Positions 9,435 through 17,860 of a stretch of DNA of 64,000 nt are shown here, piece after piece (position 1 is the stretch's first letter; every line of letters starts with the position of its first letter). A program made the translations under genes and the position numbers. A model generated the notes under the pieces. The model had not been told where the DNA came from, did no database searches, and saw only the letters and a list, made by a program, of their open reading frames with translations. The stretch spans positions 1,674,001 through 1,738,000 of the forward strand of contig NZ_CM003768.1 of NCBI RefSeq assembly GCF_001547525.1. Direction: 5' to 3'. The stretch is from Burkholderia anthina. Its GTDB lineage: Bacteria > Pseudomonadota > Gammaproteobacteria > Burkholderiales > Burkholderiaceae.

Positions 9435-10280
9435 ATGACCCACAATCTCGTCATCCAGAGTCTTGCGCCGCTGTCGGACGCCCATCACAAACCGCTGCTC
9501 GCGCTGTCGCGCGGCACCCGCGTCGTGCAGACCGACGATCACGCGCTGCGCATCGAAGACGCGAACCCCGCGCAACGCCTCGACATCGACGCGTACTGCG
9601 GCACGCACGCGCTCGACTTCGGCTTCGTCGAGGCCGGCCGCACGCTCGGCGATTTCGGGCTCGCCGTGATGGACATGGATTCGACGCTGATCACGATCGA
9701 GTGCATCGACGAGATCGCCGATTTCTGCGGGCTGAAAACGCAAGTCGCGGAGATCACCGAAGCGGCGATGCGCGGCGAGATCCGCGACTTCAACGAAAGC
9801 CTCACGCGCCGTGTCGCGCTGCTGGCCGGGCTCGACGCGCACGCGCTCGAGCGCGTGTACGAAGAACGGCTGCAACTGTCGCCGGGCGCCGAGACGATGC
9901 TGGCCGGCGTGAAGGCCGCCGGCCTGAAGACGCTGCTCGTGTCGGGCGGCTTCACGTTCTTCACCGAGCGGCTGAAAGCCCGCCTCGGCCTCGACTACGC
10001 GCATGCGAACACGCTCGAGATCGTCGACGGCAAGCTCACCGGCAAGGTGCTCGGCGAAATCGTCAACGCGGACGTGAAGGCGCGCCTGCTGCGCGAGACG
10101 TGCGCGTCGCTCGGCCTCGAGCCGAGCCGCGCGATCGCGATGGGCGACGGCTCGAACGACCTGAAGATGATGGCCGAAGCCGGGCTGTCGGTCGCGTTCC
10201 ACGCGAAGCCCGTCGTGCGCGATGCGGCCACCGTCGCATTCGACCATGTCGGCCTCGACGGGCTGCTGCGCCTGTTCTGA
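9435..10280 (+). CDS. serB: phosphoserine phosphatase
   Basis: 281 residues. It hydrolyses phosphoserine to serine, the last step of the phosphorylated serine pathway. HAD-superfamily motifs are all present: motif I DMDST (nucleophile D80, acid D82), motif II SGGFTFF, and motif III GDGSNDLKMM with the metal-binding aspartates. An N-terminal ACT-like segment (about residues 1-70) matches the SerB layout. The frame is open upstream to 8853, inside the LysR gene, but MTHNLVIQSL is the family start. The gene ends before a strong bidirectional terminator facing metC. Confidence 0.95.
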   Translation: MTHNLVIQSLAPLSDAHHKPLLALSRGTRVVQTDDHALRIEDANPAQRLDIDAYCGTHALDFGFVEAGRTLGDFGLAVMDMDSTLITIECIDEIADFCGLKTQVAEITEAAMRGEIRDFNESLTRRVALLAGLDAHALERVYEERLQLSPGAETMLAGVKAAGLKTLLVSGGFTFFTERLKARLGLDYAHANTLEIVDGKLTGKVLGEIVNADVKARLLRETCASLGLEPSRAIAMGDGSNDLKMMAEAGLSVAFHAKPVVRDAATVAFDHVGLDGLLRLF

Positions 10281-10300
10281 TCCCGCCGCACCGTCAATGA

Positions 10301-10337
10301 AAAACGCCGGCGCGATATCGCATCGCGCCGGCGTTTT
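10301..10337. terminator. bidirectional terminator between serB and metC
   Basis: A perfect 16-base stem, left arm 10301-10316 and right arm 10322-10337, with a 5-base loop. Four As open it and four Ts close it, with further Ts after one G, so it can end transcription from both convergent genes. Confidence 0.9.
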
Positions 10338-10367
10338 GTTTTTGTGCCGGACGTTGCCGGCGTGCGA

Positions 10368-11549
10368 TCAGCCGAGAGTGGCCTGCATCGCCCGCTCGAT
10401 GTCGGCGCGCAGGTCGGCTTCGTCTTCCAGCCCCACGTAGAAACGCACCAGCGTGCCGCGATGCGGCCAGTCCGGACGCATCGACGCGACGTCGTAAGGC
10501 ATCGCGAGGCTGCACGCGCCGCCCCAGCTCCAGCCGATCGCGAACAGCTCGAGCGACTCGACGAAACGGTCGACCTGCTCCGCGCTGTAGCGCGCGTCGA
10601 ACACCACCGAGAACAGCCCACCCGCGCCCGTGAAATCACGCATGAACGACGCATGCCCCGGACAGTCGGCGATCTGCGGATGCAGCACCGCCGCGATCTC
10701 CGGTCGAGTCTTCAGCCATTGCGCGAGGGAGAGCGCGCTCTTGCCGTGCGCGTCGAAGCGCACCTGCATGCTCGGCAGGCTGCGCAGCACGAGCGAGCAA
10801 TCGTCGACCGACACGCCGATCCCGCAGCGCATCCGCGCGAGCTTCAGCTTCGCGTGCAGTTCCGCGTTCGCGGTGATCGTCGCGCCCATCAGCACGTCGC
10901 TGCCGCCCGACTGGTACTTGGTCAGCGCCTGCACCGAAATGTCGACGCCGTGCTCGAACGGCTTGAACGCGAGCCCCGCAGAAAAGGTGTTGTCGATCGC
11001 GGTGACCACGCCGCGCGCTTTCGCGGCCGCCGTGATCGCCTGCACGTCGGGCACTTCCATCGTCACCGAGCCGGGCGCCTCGAGCCAGATCAGTCGCGTG
11101 TTCGGCTGGATCAGCCCGGCAATGCCGGCGCCGATCAGCGGATCGTAGAAGCGCACGGTCAGGCCGAAATCCTTCGCGAGCCAGTTGCCGAAATCGGCGT
11201 TCGGGCCGTACACGTTATGCGGAATCAGCACGTCGTCGCCCGCTTTCACGATCCCGAAGTAGACGTTCATGATCGCCGCGAGGCCCGACGGCTGCAGCAG
11301 CGCGTGCGTGCCGCCTTCGATCTCGGCGAGCCGCTGCGCGAGCGCGAGCGACGTCGGCGTCGCATGCAGCCCGTAGCGCCACTGGTTGTCGTCGTGCCAG
11401 ACCAGCGCGCGCATCGTCGCGAGATCGGGGAACACGACCGTCGACGCGCGCGCGACGGGCGGCACGAACGAACGGAAGCCTTCCGGAATGATGTCGTCAG
11501 GTTGAACGATACGGGTTTGCAGTGCGCGCTTGGGAGTGGATGCAGTCAT
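10368..11549 (-). CDS. metC: cystathionine beta-lyase
   Basis: 393 residues of the Cys/Met-metabolism PLP-enzyme fold. It is predicted to split cystathionine into homocysteine, pyruvate and ammonia in methionine synthesis. The PLP-binding lysine lies in SVQALTKYQSGGSDVLMG. Other family marks are LLQPSGLAAIM (phosphate cup), TRLIWLEAPGSVTMEVPD and TAIDNTFSAG (the PLP-stacking/aspartate region), plus WGGACSLAMPY near the C terminus, characteristic of MetC rather than MetB. The ATG at 11549 gives the normal length; upstream open frame is rejected. Confidence 0.93.
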   Translation of the reverse strand: MTASTPKRALQTRIVQPDDIIPEGFRSFVPPVARASTVVFPDLATMRALVWHDDNQWRYGLHATPTSLALAQRLAEIEGGTHALLQPSGLAAIMNVYFGIVKAGDDVLIPHNVYGPNADFGNWLAKDFGLTVRFYDPLIGAGIAGLIQPNTRLIWLEAPGSVTMEVPDVQAITAAAKARGVVTAIDNTFSAGLAFKPFEHGVDISVQALTKYQSGGSDVLMGATITANAELHAKLKLARMRCGIGVSVDDCSLVLRSLPSMQVRFDAHGKSALSLAQWLKTRPEIAAVLHPQIADCPGHASFMRDFTGAGGLFSVVFDARYSAEQVDRFVESLELFAIGWSWGGACSLAMPYDVASMRPDWPHRGTLVRFYVGLEDEADLRADIERAMQATLG

Positions 11550-11662
11550 GACGGGGAGCCGGGCACGAGGCCGTTCGGTTGCGGAATATGTCGCTAGATT
11601 AGCCAAAATCGATGCGTTTGGCCCGGTACAATGCGCGCCGCGCACACCGAGCCAGCACACGC

Positions 11663-12205
11663 TCAGTCGTCGGTACGCAGGTTGACGATGCCGCCCACCG
11701 TCTCGATTTCGTTCACGCGGCCGTCGCGCACCTGCAGCGCCGCGCGCTTGCCCGGCGCCAGACGCAGCACGACCGGCTGCGGGTCCGATTCGTCCGAATT
11801 CATCCGGTCGGCCTTCAGGTCGCCCGTGGCGTCGAAGCGGCCGATCCACACGCCGGTGATGTTCGTGCCGTCGTTCGACTCCTCGATCTCGAGCGTATCG
11901 CCGTCGCGGTCGCCCGCGAGCAGCACGACCTCGCCCGTGTCGGCGAACTGGTATTCGCCGTGCACGCCTTCCTCGTCCGTCTTCGGGCCGAGATGCACGA
12001 CGATCGGCCGATCGCCGAGCGTGCCTTCGTAGCGCGGCAGGCGGGCGAACTCGGGATTCGGCTTCAGCGGCCGCGCCGGCGCCGGTTCATCCTGCTGCAC
12101 GCCCGGTACGACGGCCTGCGCCGCGACCACCGTCGGCATCGCGACGCCTGCTGCCAGCGCACCCGCGACGACGAGCGCCCGTTGCCATTCCGAATATCGA
12201 CCCAC
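11663..12205 (-). CDS. secreted hypothetical protein
   Basis: 180 residues starting at GTG with an AAGGAG ribosome binding site nine bases upstream. It has an N-terminal signal peptide (RALVVAGALAAGVAMPTVVAAQA), then an acidic mature domain with LPRYEGTLGDRPIVVHLGPKTDEEGVHGEYQFADTGE. The alternation suggests a small beta-rich periplasmic protein. I do not recognise the family. It lies between metC and a sugar kinase, all on the minus strand, but with spacing that gives no firm operon link. Confidence 0.75.
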   Translation of the reverse strand: MGRYSEWQRALVVAGALAAGVAMPTVVAAQAVVPGVQQDEPAPARPLKPNPEFARLPRYEGTLGDRPIVVHLGPKTDEEGVHGEYQFADTGEVVLLAGDRDGDTLEIEESNDGTNITGVWIGRFDATGDLKADRMNSDESDPQPVVLRLAPGKRAALQVRDGRVNEIETVGGIVNLRTDD

Positions 12206-12324
12206 CTTGTGTTGCTCCTTGCTTCAGATTGGCCCGACAACCGCGGACCGTGCCGGGTCGAGACCCGGTTCCTGCGTGGCCGCGCGAACCGGCGCCGCAA
12301 AGGCGCCGGCTTGCGCGTTTCGCG

Positions 12325-13251
12325 TCAGCCCTGCATCAGGCGTTCCACCGCATCGCGGTGCGGAATCGGCGCGACCGCGCCGTAACCGGTCGTCGACAGC
12401 GCCGCCGCCGCGTTGGCATAGCGCGCGGCCGCGAACGGATCGTCGCCCGCGACGATCCGCGCGACGAACGCGCCGCCGAAGCAGTCGCCCGCGCCGGTCG
12501 CGTCGACGGCCTCGACCGCGAAGCCCGGCACGACGCGCCGCTCGTTCGGCGTCGCGACATACGCGCCTTCCTTGCCGAGCTTCAGTGCGACGACCCGCGG
12601 CCCGTGTTCGAGCATCGCGTCGACGATCGCGTCGCGATCGTTCGCGCCCGTGAGCGCCGTGACATCGTCCCAGCTCGGCAGGCAGATGTCCGTCTGGCGC
12701 AGCGCCTCGCGCATCACCGCGCGGGCACGCGGCAGCGGCCACAGCTTCAGCCGCAGGTTCGTGTCGAAGCTGACCTGCGCGCCGTTGCTGCGCGCATGAT
12801 CGATCGCCGCAAATGCCGCGTCGCACGCGGCCGTGCTGATCGCAAGACTGATGCCCGACAAATGCACGGCCTTGGCCGCGGCCAGCGCGTCGAACGGCAG
12901 ATCGGCCGCTGCATAGCGGCTCGCCGCCGACCCCGCGCGCAGATAGTCGAACTGATGGCCGTCGGCGCCGTGCGTGACGAAATACACGCCGGTCGGCGCC
13001 GAACGGTCGATCCGCACGTACGTCGTGTCGACGCGCTCCGACGCCCACATGTCGGCCAGCAGGCGGCCGAACGGATCGTCGCCGATCGCCGACACGAAGC
13101 CCGTCGACGCGCCCTGGCGCGCCGCCGCGATGCAGAAGTTCGACGTATCGCCGCCGAAGCCCTGCAGGAATTCAGGACGCCCCGGCTGCGACTGGTTGAA
13201 TTCGATCATCGCCTCGCCGAGCGCGAGAATCTCCGGGAATGCGGCGGCCAT
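12325..13251 (-). CDS. kdgK: 2-dehydro-3-deoxygluconokinase (PfkB family sugar kinase)
   Basis: 308 residues of the ribokinase/PfkB fold. FLQGFGGDTSNFCIAAARQGA gives the substrate-lid and N-terminal PfkB signature, and DATGAGDCFGGAF is the C-terminal signature with the catalytic base aspartate and anion hole. Overall similarity is to KDG kinases, which phosphorylate 2-keto-3-deoxygluconate for the Entner-Doudoroff route; substrate specificity is inferred. It follows rimO by only three bases and its ribosome binding site (GAGGTG) lies inside the end of rimO, so it is probably co-transcribed and translationally coupled. Confidence 0.87.
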   Translation of the reverse strand: MAAAFPEILALGEAMIEFNQSQPGRPEFLQGFGGDTSNFCIAAARQGASTGFVSAIGDDPFGRLLADMWASERVDTTYVRIDRSAPTGVYFVTHGADGHQFDYLRAGSAASRYAAADLPFDALAAAKAVHLSGISLAISTAACDAAFAAIDHARSNGAQVSFDTNLRLKLWPLPRARAVMREALRQTDICLPSWDDVTALTGANDRDAIVDAMLEHGPRVVALKLGKEGAYVATPNERRVVPGFAVEAVDATGAGDCFGGAFVARIVAGDDPFAAARYANAAAALSTTGYGAVAPIPHRDAVERLMQG

Positions 13252-13254
13252 CGC

Positions 13255-14616
13255 TTACACCTCGCCCCACAGATCGTGGCCGTCGGCGCCCGTGATCTTC
13301 ACGGACACGAAATCGCCGACCTTGTAGCGCTTCGATGCCTTCGCCGCCGGCTCGACGTAGACGACGCCGTCGATTTCCGGCGCGTCGGCTGCCGTGCGGC
13401 CGATGCCGCCTTCTGCGCTCACCTCATCGATCAGCACCTTGAGCGTCTTGCCGACCTTGCGCTGCATGCGGTTCGCCGATACTTCCTCGGCGACTTCCAT
13501 GAAGCGTGCGCGGCGTTCCTCGCGGACGTCGTCCGGCAGCGCGCCATCGAGGTCGTTCGCGGTCGCGCCTTCGACCGGCGAATACGCGAAACAGCCGACG
13601 CGATCGAGTTCCGCTTCGCGGATGAAGTCGAGCAGCGTTTCGAACTGTTCTTCCGTCTCGCCGGGGAAGCCCGCGATGAACGTGCTGCGGATCGTCAGGT
13701 CCGGGCAGATCTCGCGCCACTTCTGCACGCGCTCGAGCACCTTCTCCGCGTTCGCCGGACGCTTCATGCGCTTCAGCACGTCCGGGTGCGCGTGCTGGAA
13801 CGGCACGTCGAGATACGGCAGCACGTGGCCTTTGAACGGGCCTTCGGCCATCAGCGGAATCACTTCGTCGACGCTCGGATACGGATACACGTAGTGCAGG
13901 CGCACCCATGCGCCGTACTGCGCGGCGAGCTCGCCGAGCGCGCCGACCAGGTCGGTCATGCGCGTCTTGATCGGCTTGCCGTTCCAGAAGCCCGTGCGGT
14001 ACTTCACGTCGACGCCGTATGCGCTCGTGTCCTGCGAGATCACGAGCAGTTCCTTCACGCCCGACTTGAACAGGTTCTCGGCTTCGAGCATCACTTCGGC
14101 GACCGGGCGCGAGACGAGGTCGCCGCGCATCGACGGGATGATGCAGAACGTGCAGCGGTGGTTGCAGCCTTCGGAGATCTTCAGGTATGCGTAGTGACGC
14201 GGCGTGAGCTTGATGCCGGCCGCGGGCACGAGGTCGACGAACGGGTCGTGCGGCTTCGGCAGGTGCGAATGCACGGCCTGCATCACTTCGCCCACCGCGT
14301 GCGGGCCGGTGACGGCGAGCACCTTCGGGTGGACTTCCTCGATCAGGTTCGAGCCGCTTGCGCTCGACTTCGCGCCGAGGCAGCCGGTGACGATCACCTT
14401 GCCGTTTTCGGTCAGCGCTTCGCCGATCGCGTCGAGGCTTTCCTGCACGGCTTCGTCGATGAAGCCGCAGGTGTTCACGACGACGAGGTCGGCACCGTCG
14501 TAGCTGCCGGAGATTTCATAACCTTCGGCGCGCAGTTGCGTGATGATCTGTTCGGAATCGACGAGCGCTTTCGGGCAGCCGAGGCTGACAAAACCTACTT
14601 TGGGGGACTGAGACAT
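13255..14616 (-). CDS. rimO: ribosomal protein S12 methylthiotransferase
   Basis: 453 residues. A radical-SAM enzyme that beta-methylthiolates an aspartate of ribosomal protein S12. It has the N-terminal UPF0004 domain with its cluster cysteines (first at [14 protein letters not shown]; next in VNTCGF and VTGCLG), the radical-SAM CxxxCxxC loop in [18 protein letters not shown], and a C-terminal TRAM domain ending HDLWGEV. RimO and not MiaB is supported by [15 protein letters not shown]. It is the first gene of a two-gene unit with the KDG kinase. Confidence 0.96.
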   Translation of the reverse strand: MSQSPKVGFVSLGCPKALVDSEQIITQLRAEGYEISGSYDGADLVVVNTCGFIDEAVQESLDAIGEALTENGKVIVTGCLGAKSSASGSNLIEEVHPKVLAVTGPHAVGEVMQAVHSHLPKPHDPFVDLVPAAGIKLTPRHYAYLKISEGCNHRCTFCIIPSMRGDLVSRPVAEVMLEAENLFKSGVKELLVISQDTSAYGVDVKYRTGFWNGKPIKTRMTDLVGALGELAAQYGAWVRLHYVYPYPSVDEVIPLMAEGPFKGHVLPYLDVPFQHAHPDVLKRMKRPANAEKVLERVQKWREICPDLTIRSTFIAGFPGETEEQFETLLDFIREAELDRVGCFAYSPVEGATANDLDGALPDDVREERRARFMEVAEEVSANRMQRKVGKTLKVLIDEVSAEGGIGRTAADAPEIDGVVYVEPAAKASKRYKVGDFVSVKITGADGHDLWGEV

Positions 14617-14808
14617 CTGGGGTGTGGGGGCGTGGCGGCAAAAGCGTGAGTTTACAGCCGTTTAGGGACGGCGAGGCAAAATCCCACAGCGCTAGCCGGT
14701 GCGCGCCCATGCCGGGTGCTCGTCGGCTCCGTGCCGGTCATTGACGATCGCGTCGGGGGACGGACGGTCCGCATCCCCCGCCCCTCACGGCGCGGGCAAA
14801 GCGTGTTA

Positions 14809-15204
14809 ATGGGGACAGAAAACCGAAATTGCGGGCTCTATCCGGCCCCGGGCGCGCTGGCGCGTGGTCGAAATCTTCGCCCAGATCTTCACGACACCAC
14901 GGCTCCTGATGGTGCCATTCCGGTTTATGCCGACAAGGCGATGGATTTGCGCCCGGGAATCGGGCTGACCCACCGCGGCTATACGTTGGCGCGGGCCGCG
15001 GAGCCCAATCCGGAGACGAAGGACGGCCTTGATGCGATTCATGTCCCGAGGTCGTTCTCGCTCTTTGACACGCGCGTCATTGGAAACGGAACGGAGAGTT
15101 TCTGGATCCGGTTTGCGTTGTATACGCTCGCGCCCGATGGGGAAACGCAAAAGTTCCATAGCTACTACGAATGGGATCCGACGATCACCACCTTGGCGCT
15201 GTGA
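14809..15204 (+). CDS. orphan hypothetical protein
   Basis: About 131 residues from the ATG at 14809; the frame is also open from a GTG at 14716, and an internal ATG at 14941 is possible. I do not recognise it. The later part (IHVPRSFSLFDTRVIGNGTESFWIRFALYTLAPDGE.., ending YYEWDPTITTLAL) has natural-looking composition with aromatic residues, unlike shadow frames. No signal peptide, no membrane segment and no good ribosome binding site are seen. It may be a fragment of a longer gene. It opens the accessory-looking stretch between rimO and phaR. Confidence 0.45.
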   Translation: MGTENRNCGLYPAPGALARGRNLRPDLHDTTAPDGAIPVYADKAMDLRPGIGLTHRGYTLARAAEPNPETKDGLDAIHVPRSFSLFDTRVIGNGTESFWIRFALYTLAPDGETQKFHSYYEWDPTITTLAL

Positions 15205-15230
15205 GCCGAAGCGTGCGCGTTGCGTGACAC

Positions 15231-15383
15231 GTGCTCGCTTCGGTCGAGTGGGCACGCCTGTCAGGGACCGTCACGCTCGACACCGCCGATCAGGCGGCAA
15301 CCATTCATCAGCGTGTCGTCGCGCCACATTCGGGCGGCGGCGCGGCAGGCACGCTGAGCGATTCTGCCCGGCACAACGGCTAA
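15231..15383 (+). pseudogene. possible C-terminal gene fragment
   Basis: A 50-codon open stretch reading VLASVEWARLSGTVTLDTAD.. and ending ..GTLSDSARHNG before TAA. Composition looks protein-like, but there is no ribosome binding site and no recognisable domain. It lies in the 376-base gap between two orphan ORFs and is in a different frame from the preceding one. It could be the tail of a decayed gene; chance is not excluded. The rest of the gap, to 15580, shows nothing else that I can support. Confidence 0.2.
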
Positions 15384-15580
15384 CGCGCCATGGATACATC
15401 GCTTCCTGGCGACCCTGTTCTCTCATGCGTGCCACCGCCTGATGATCTGCTTCACCTTCTGCAAAGGCGACATGGCGCGCCATCGGCGCCACATGCCGCA
15501 CCGAAATCGGCCCGAATCCAGCCGGCCGCTATGCGAAAATCGAACCCTCCACCCTTTTCAATCGACCCAACGGGGTTCGC

Positions 15581-15835
15581 ATGACCACGCACATCACGAT
15601 CGAATTCACCGAGCACGCGGCGGAAGCCATCGGCGAGCAAACGAGCACCAGCTTTTCGTATGATCAGGGCGCGCACGTCCCGCAACCGGGCGACTTCGTC
15701 GAGCTCGAAAACTCCCGGCAGACGTTTCTCGTGATCGGCCGCGTGTTCTCGCTCAAGGCAAACTACAGTGCGGTCAAGCTCGTTCTCGATCTACCGCCGT
15801 CGGATGACGAACACGGGTTCGATCCGGAATCCTGA
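15581..15835 (+). CDS. small hypothetical protein
   Basis: 84 residues, MTTHITIEFTEHAAEAIGEQ.., with a plausible beta-barrel pattern (QPGDFVELENSRQTFLVIGRVFSL, then YSAVKLVLDLP) and an acidic tail. No signal peptide or membrane segment is present, so it is probably cytosolic. The ribosome binding site is weak. Real-looking residue balance supports coding. No family is recognised and the function is unknown. Confidence 0.6.
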   Translation: MTTHITIEFTEHAAEAIGEQTSTSFSYDQGAHVPQPGDFVELENSRQTFLVIGRVFSLKANYSAVKLVLDLPPSDDEHGFDPES

Positions 15836-15838
15836 CGC

Positions 15839-16290
15839 ATCCAGTTCCGTGACGAAATCGCCAAAAATCCGCCGCAGCAGGCCCGTACTCGCTCCGATGC
15901 TCGCGCCGGATACGTTGCTGCCGTCAAACACCGATTGAACCAGTCCGCATCGTCGCCATCGCCGATCGACCACAGCGCCACGTCTCGTTGCGGTCGGCCG
16001 GTTGTCGGCGCAGGCGCGCGACTATCGCTATCGACCGTCCCCGCACGCACCCAGCCTGTGCGCCACCGTTATCGCATGCCTGCGCGTCGCAACACCCCGC
16101 CGGGCGAATCTTCCCGCCATCGCCTGTAGCGTACCGAAACGCGCATACGAAACGCGCGCGCCCCGCGCATCGCCCGGTACGAAGTCGCCGTTCACGTCGA
16201 AGCCCGCCAACGGGCCGCCCGTCTATTTCGCGAGCACCGATGCTCGGCCCGCGCCAGCGCGATCAGCGCTTGCCTGACCGATCGGCCGGC
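15839..16290 (-). pseudogene. probable decayed coding remnant
   Basis: On the minus strand, one frame carries protein-like segments broken by stops: GGPLAGFDVNGDFVPGDARG.. with ..RVSYARFGTLQAMAGRF directly after a TAG at 16223-16225, and further on VFDGSNVSGASIGASTGLLR.. before a stop near 15791. A shift of frame in the middle (ALWSIGDGDDADWFNR) would join the two halves. There is no intact start or ribosome binding site. I do not recognise the ancestor. The alternative is coincidental open frame in GC-rich DNA. Confidence 0.3.
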
Positions 16291-16319
16291 ACGGCGGCTC
16301 GCTCGTCGCTGACCTCGGG

Positions 16320-16668
16320 CTTGGCGATGAATCGTATTCAAAAAATCCGACCGACAAAATAAAAGTAGAAAAACAAACCCCACAAAAATCGCCAAACCAC
16401 ACCACGACTCAAAACCACAACTCGAAATAATCCATAAATTTATTTTTTACGACCACCCAATCACCGCATCCTTTGCAAACCATCACAACGCACAATTCAC
16501 AAAAATATTTTGAAATAGTCAATAATCCACAAAAATCATTTCCAAATCCGCCACCCACATCCAACACCCGATCAATCTCCAATATATTCGACACCTATTC
16601 AGCCTGGCAACACTGAACCGCGCATTACCCGTACCACAACCAAGCAATCCATTCATCAAGGAAAGACC
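16320..16668. other. AT-rich non-coding patch
   Basis: About 350 bases visibly much richer in A and T than the rest of the window, with many short A and T runs. No ORF with a supported start is present. It leads into the small secreted protein gene and probably contains its promoter, but no hexamer pair is convincing. The composition break is the clearest sign of foreign or non-coding origin in the window. Confidence 0.6.
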
Positions 16669-16944
16669 ATGAGAAAACTCGCGGCCGCCCTCGTTTCGGC
16701 CATGATGCTTGCTGCATCCTCGTACGCCTCCGCGGAATCGCTTTGCAAGGCAGGCAAGATCGACAAGATCGAAACCGATACGAGCGGCAACCTCCTCGTA
16801 TCCATCAACGATGGTATTTACTCGTTCAGCGCCAAGGAAGTCTTTCCGATCATCTACTCGGCATTTTCCGAAAATAGAAATATCTTTATTTACGGAAACA
16901 ACTGCTCGAACGGATCGGCGGCAAGCCGCTTCGCGGTTCGATAA
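16669..16944 (+). CDS. small secreted two-cysteine protein
   Basis: 91 residues: a clear signal peptide (MRKLAAALVSAMMLAASSYA then SA, predicted cut near residue 22) and a mature domain of about 69 residues with exactly two cysteines (C26 and C79), suiting a single disulfide. The mature part alternates in a beta-strand-like way (NLLVSINDGIYSFSAKEVFP, NIFIYGNNC). The ribosome binding site AAGGAAAG precedes the ATG, and a strong terminator follows at 17002-17036, so this is a free-standing gene. No family is recognised. Its lower GC differs from neighbouring genes. Confidence 0.75.
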   Translation: MRKLAAALVSAMMLAASSYASAESLCKAGKIDKIETDTSGNLLVSINDGIYSFSAKEVFPIIYSAFSENRNIFIYGNNCSNGSAASRFAVR

Positions 16945-17001
16945 GCCGGCTGAAAATCCGGCCATCGGCATCTTTTATAATCAGCGCTTTATCCGATATT
17001 C

Positions 17002-17036
17002 GGCCGACCGGGCTTTGCCGGTCGGCCTTTTAATTT
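17002..17036 (+). terminator. terminator of the small secreted protein gene
   Basis: A perfect 10-base stem (17002-17011 with 17018-17027), loop GCTTTG, then TTTTAATTT. It lies 58 bases after the stop codon. Confidence 0.88.
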
Positions 17037-17175
17037 GCACTGATGCGCCACGGTACGACAACGCCCATGCACTCGCGGCCAATGCCACCGTGCGGACAAT
17101 CGTTCCGCGAAACGGCCCGTTGCCGTCCCGCGCGATGCCGGCGCGACACTTTGCGCGCCCACGCCGGATCGCCGC

Positions 17176-17742
17176 TTACTTCTTCTCCGGTTCCGACGCT
17201 CCCGGCTGCTTGAACGGGAACGTACTGAACATCGACTTCGCCTGGTTCTGCATCTGTTCCTGCATCTGCACGAACATGTTCTTCGACTGCTCGATGTAGC
17301 TCGTCATCATCCCTTGCATCATCGGCGCCTGCATGTTCATGAACTGCGACCAGACTTCCGGATTCATCGCGTTCCCTTCGTACAGGTTCTTCGACTGATC
17401 CGCGAGCTTGTTCTGGATGTCGATGAACGCCTGGATGTTCTTTTCCAGGTACGTGCCCATCATGCCCTGCATCGCATGACCGTAGAAACGGATGATCTGC
17501 GACAGCATCGACGACGAGAACATCGGCACGCCACCGCTTTCCTCTTCGAGGATGATCTGCAGGAGGATGCTGCGCGTCAGGTCTTCGTTGGATTTCGCAT
17601 CGACGACCTTGAAATCCTCCTGCTCCAGCACGAGCTGCTTCACGTCGGTCAGCGTAATGTACGTGCTTGTCTCGGTATCGTAGAGCCGGCGGTTCGGATA
17701 CTTCTTGATGAGCCGTTCGGCCGTCTTCTTTGTAGTAGTCAT
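17176..17742 (-). CDS. phaR: polyhydroxyalkanoate synthesis repressor
   Basis: 188 residues. PhaR represses phasin genes and itself and senses PHB granules. The conserved N-terminal PHB/PHA accumulation-regulator DNA-binding domain begins RLIKKYPNRRLYDTETSTYITLTDVKQLV (about residues 10-40), followed by the PHB-binding accumulation domain with LTRSILLQIILEEESGG and MLSQIIRFYGHAMQGMMGTYLE. The C-terminal part is Met/Gln-rich, as usual. It is last in the phaC-phaA-phaB-phaR series, separated from phaB by 118 bases holding a long inverted repeat, so it may be partly uncoupled from phaB. Confidence 0.96.
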   Translation of the reverse strand: MTTTKKTAERLIKKYPNRRLYDTETSTYITLTDVKQLVLEQEDFKVVDAKSNEDLTRSILLQIILEEESGGVPMFSSSMLSQIIRFYGHAMQGMMGTYLEKNIQAFIDIQNKLADQSKNLYEGNAMNPEVWSQFMNMQAPMMQGMMTSYIEQSKNMFVQMQEQMQNQAKSMFSTFPFKQPGASEPEKK

Positions 17743-17780
17743 GTAACGCCTTTGAGTGCAGCGTAGCGCAAGTGACGAAT

Positions 17781-17808
17781 CCCCGCCGCCCGAATCCGGG
17801 AGGCGGGG
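17781..17808. repeat. inverted repeat between phaB and phaR
   Basis: Arms CCCCGCC..CCCG and CGGG..GGCGGGG enclose a short AATC loop, forming a GC-rich hairpin with one mismatched position per side. No T tract follows on the minus strand, so it is more likely an RNA-processing or stability hairpin than a classical terminator. Confidence 0.55.
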
Positions 17809-17860
17809 GCCTTCGGAAAACGCCCGGCCGCGCGGCCATCCGCCCGCGCGGCCCGGACGC

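Noticed and set aside
12229..14649. An 806-codon plus-strand frame opposite the KDG kinase and rimO
   Set aside because: Same kind of GC-driven shadow; no domain, no start signal.
14801..14822. Mobile-element end resembling the GGGGACAGA motif seen near some REP-type elements
   Set aside because: A single copy, no inverted partner, no transposase nearby.
16519..16971. A 150-codon minus-strand frame over the small secreted gene
   Set aside because: The plus-strand gene has signal peptide, ribosome binding site and terminator; the antisense frame has none and crosses the AT-rich patch.
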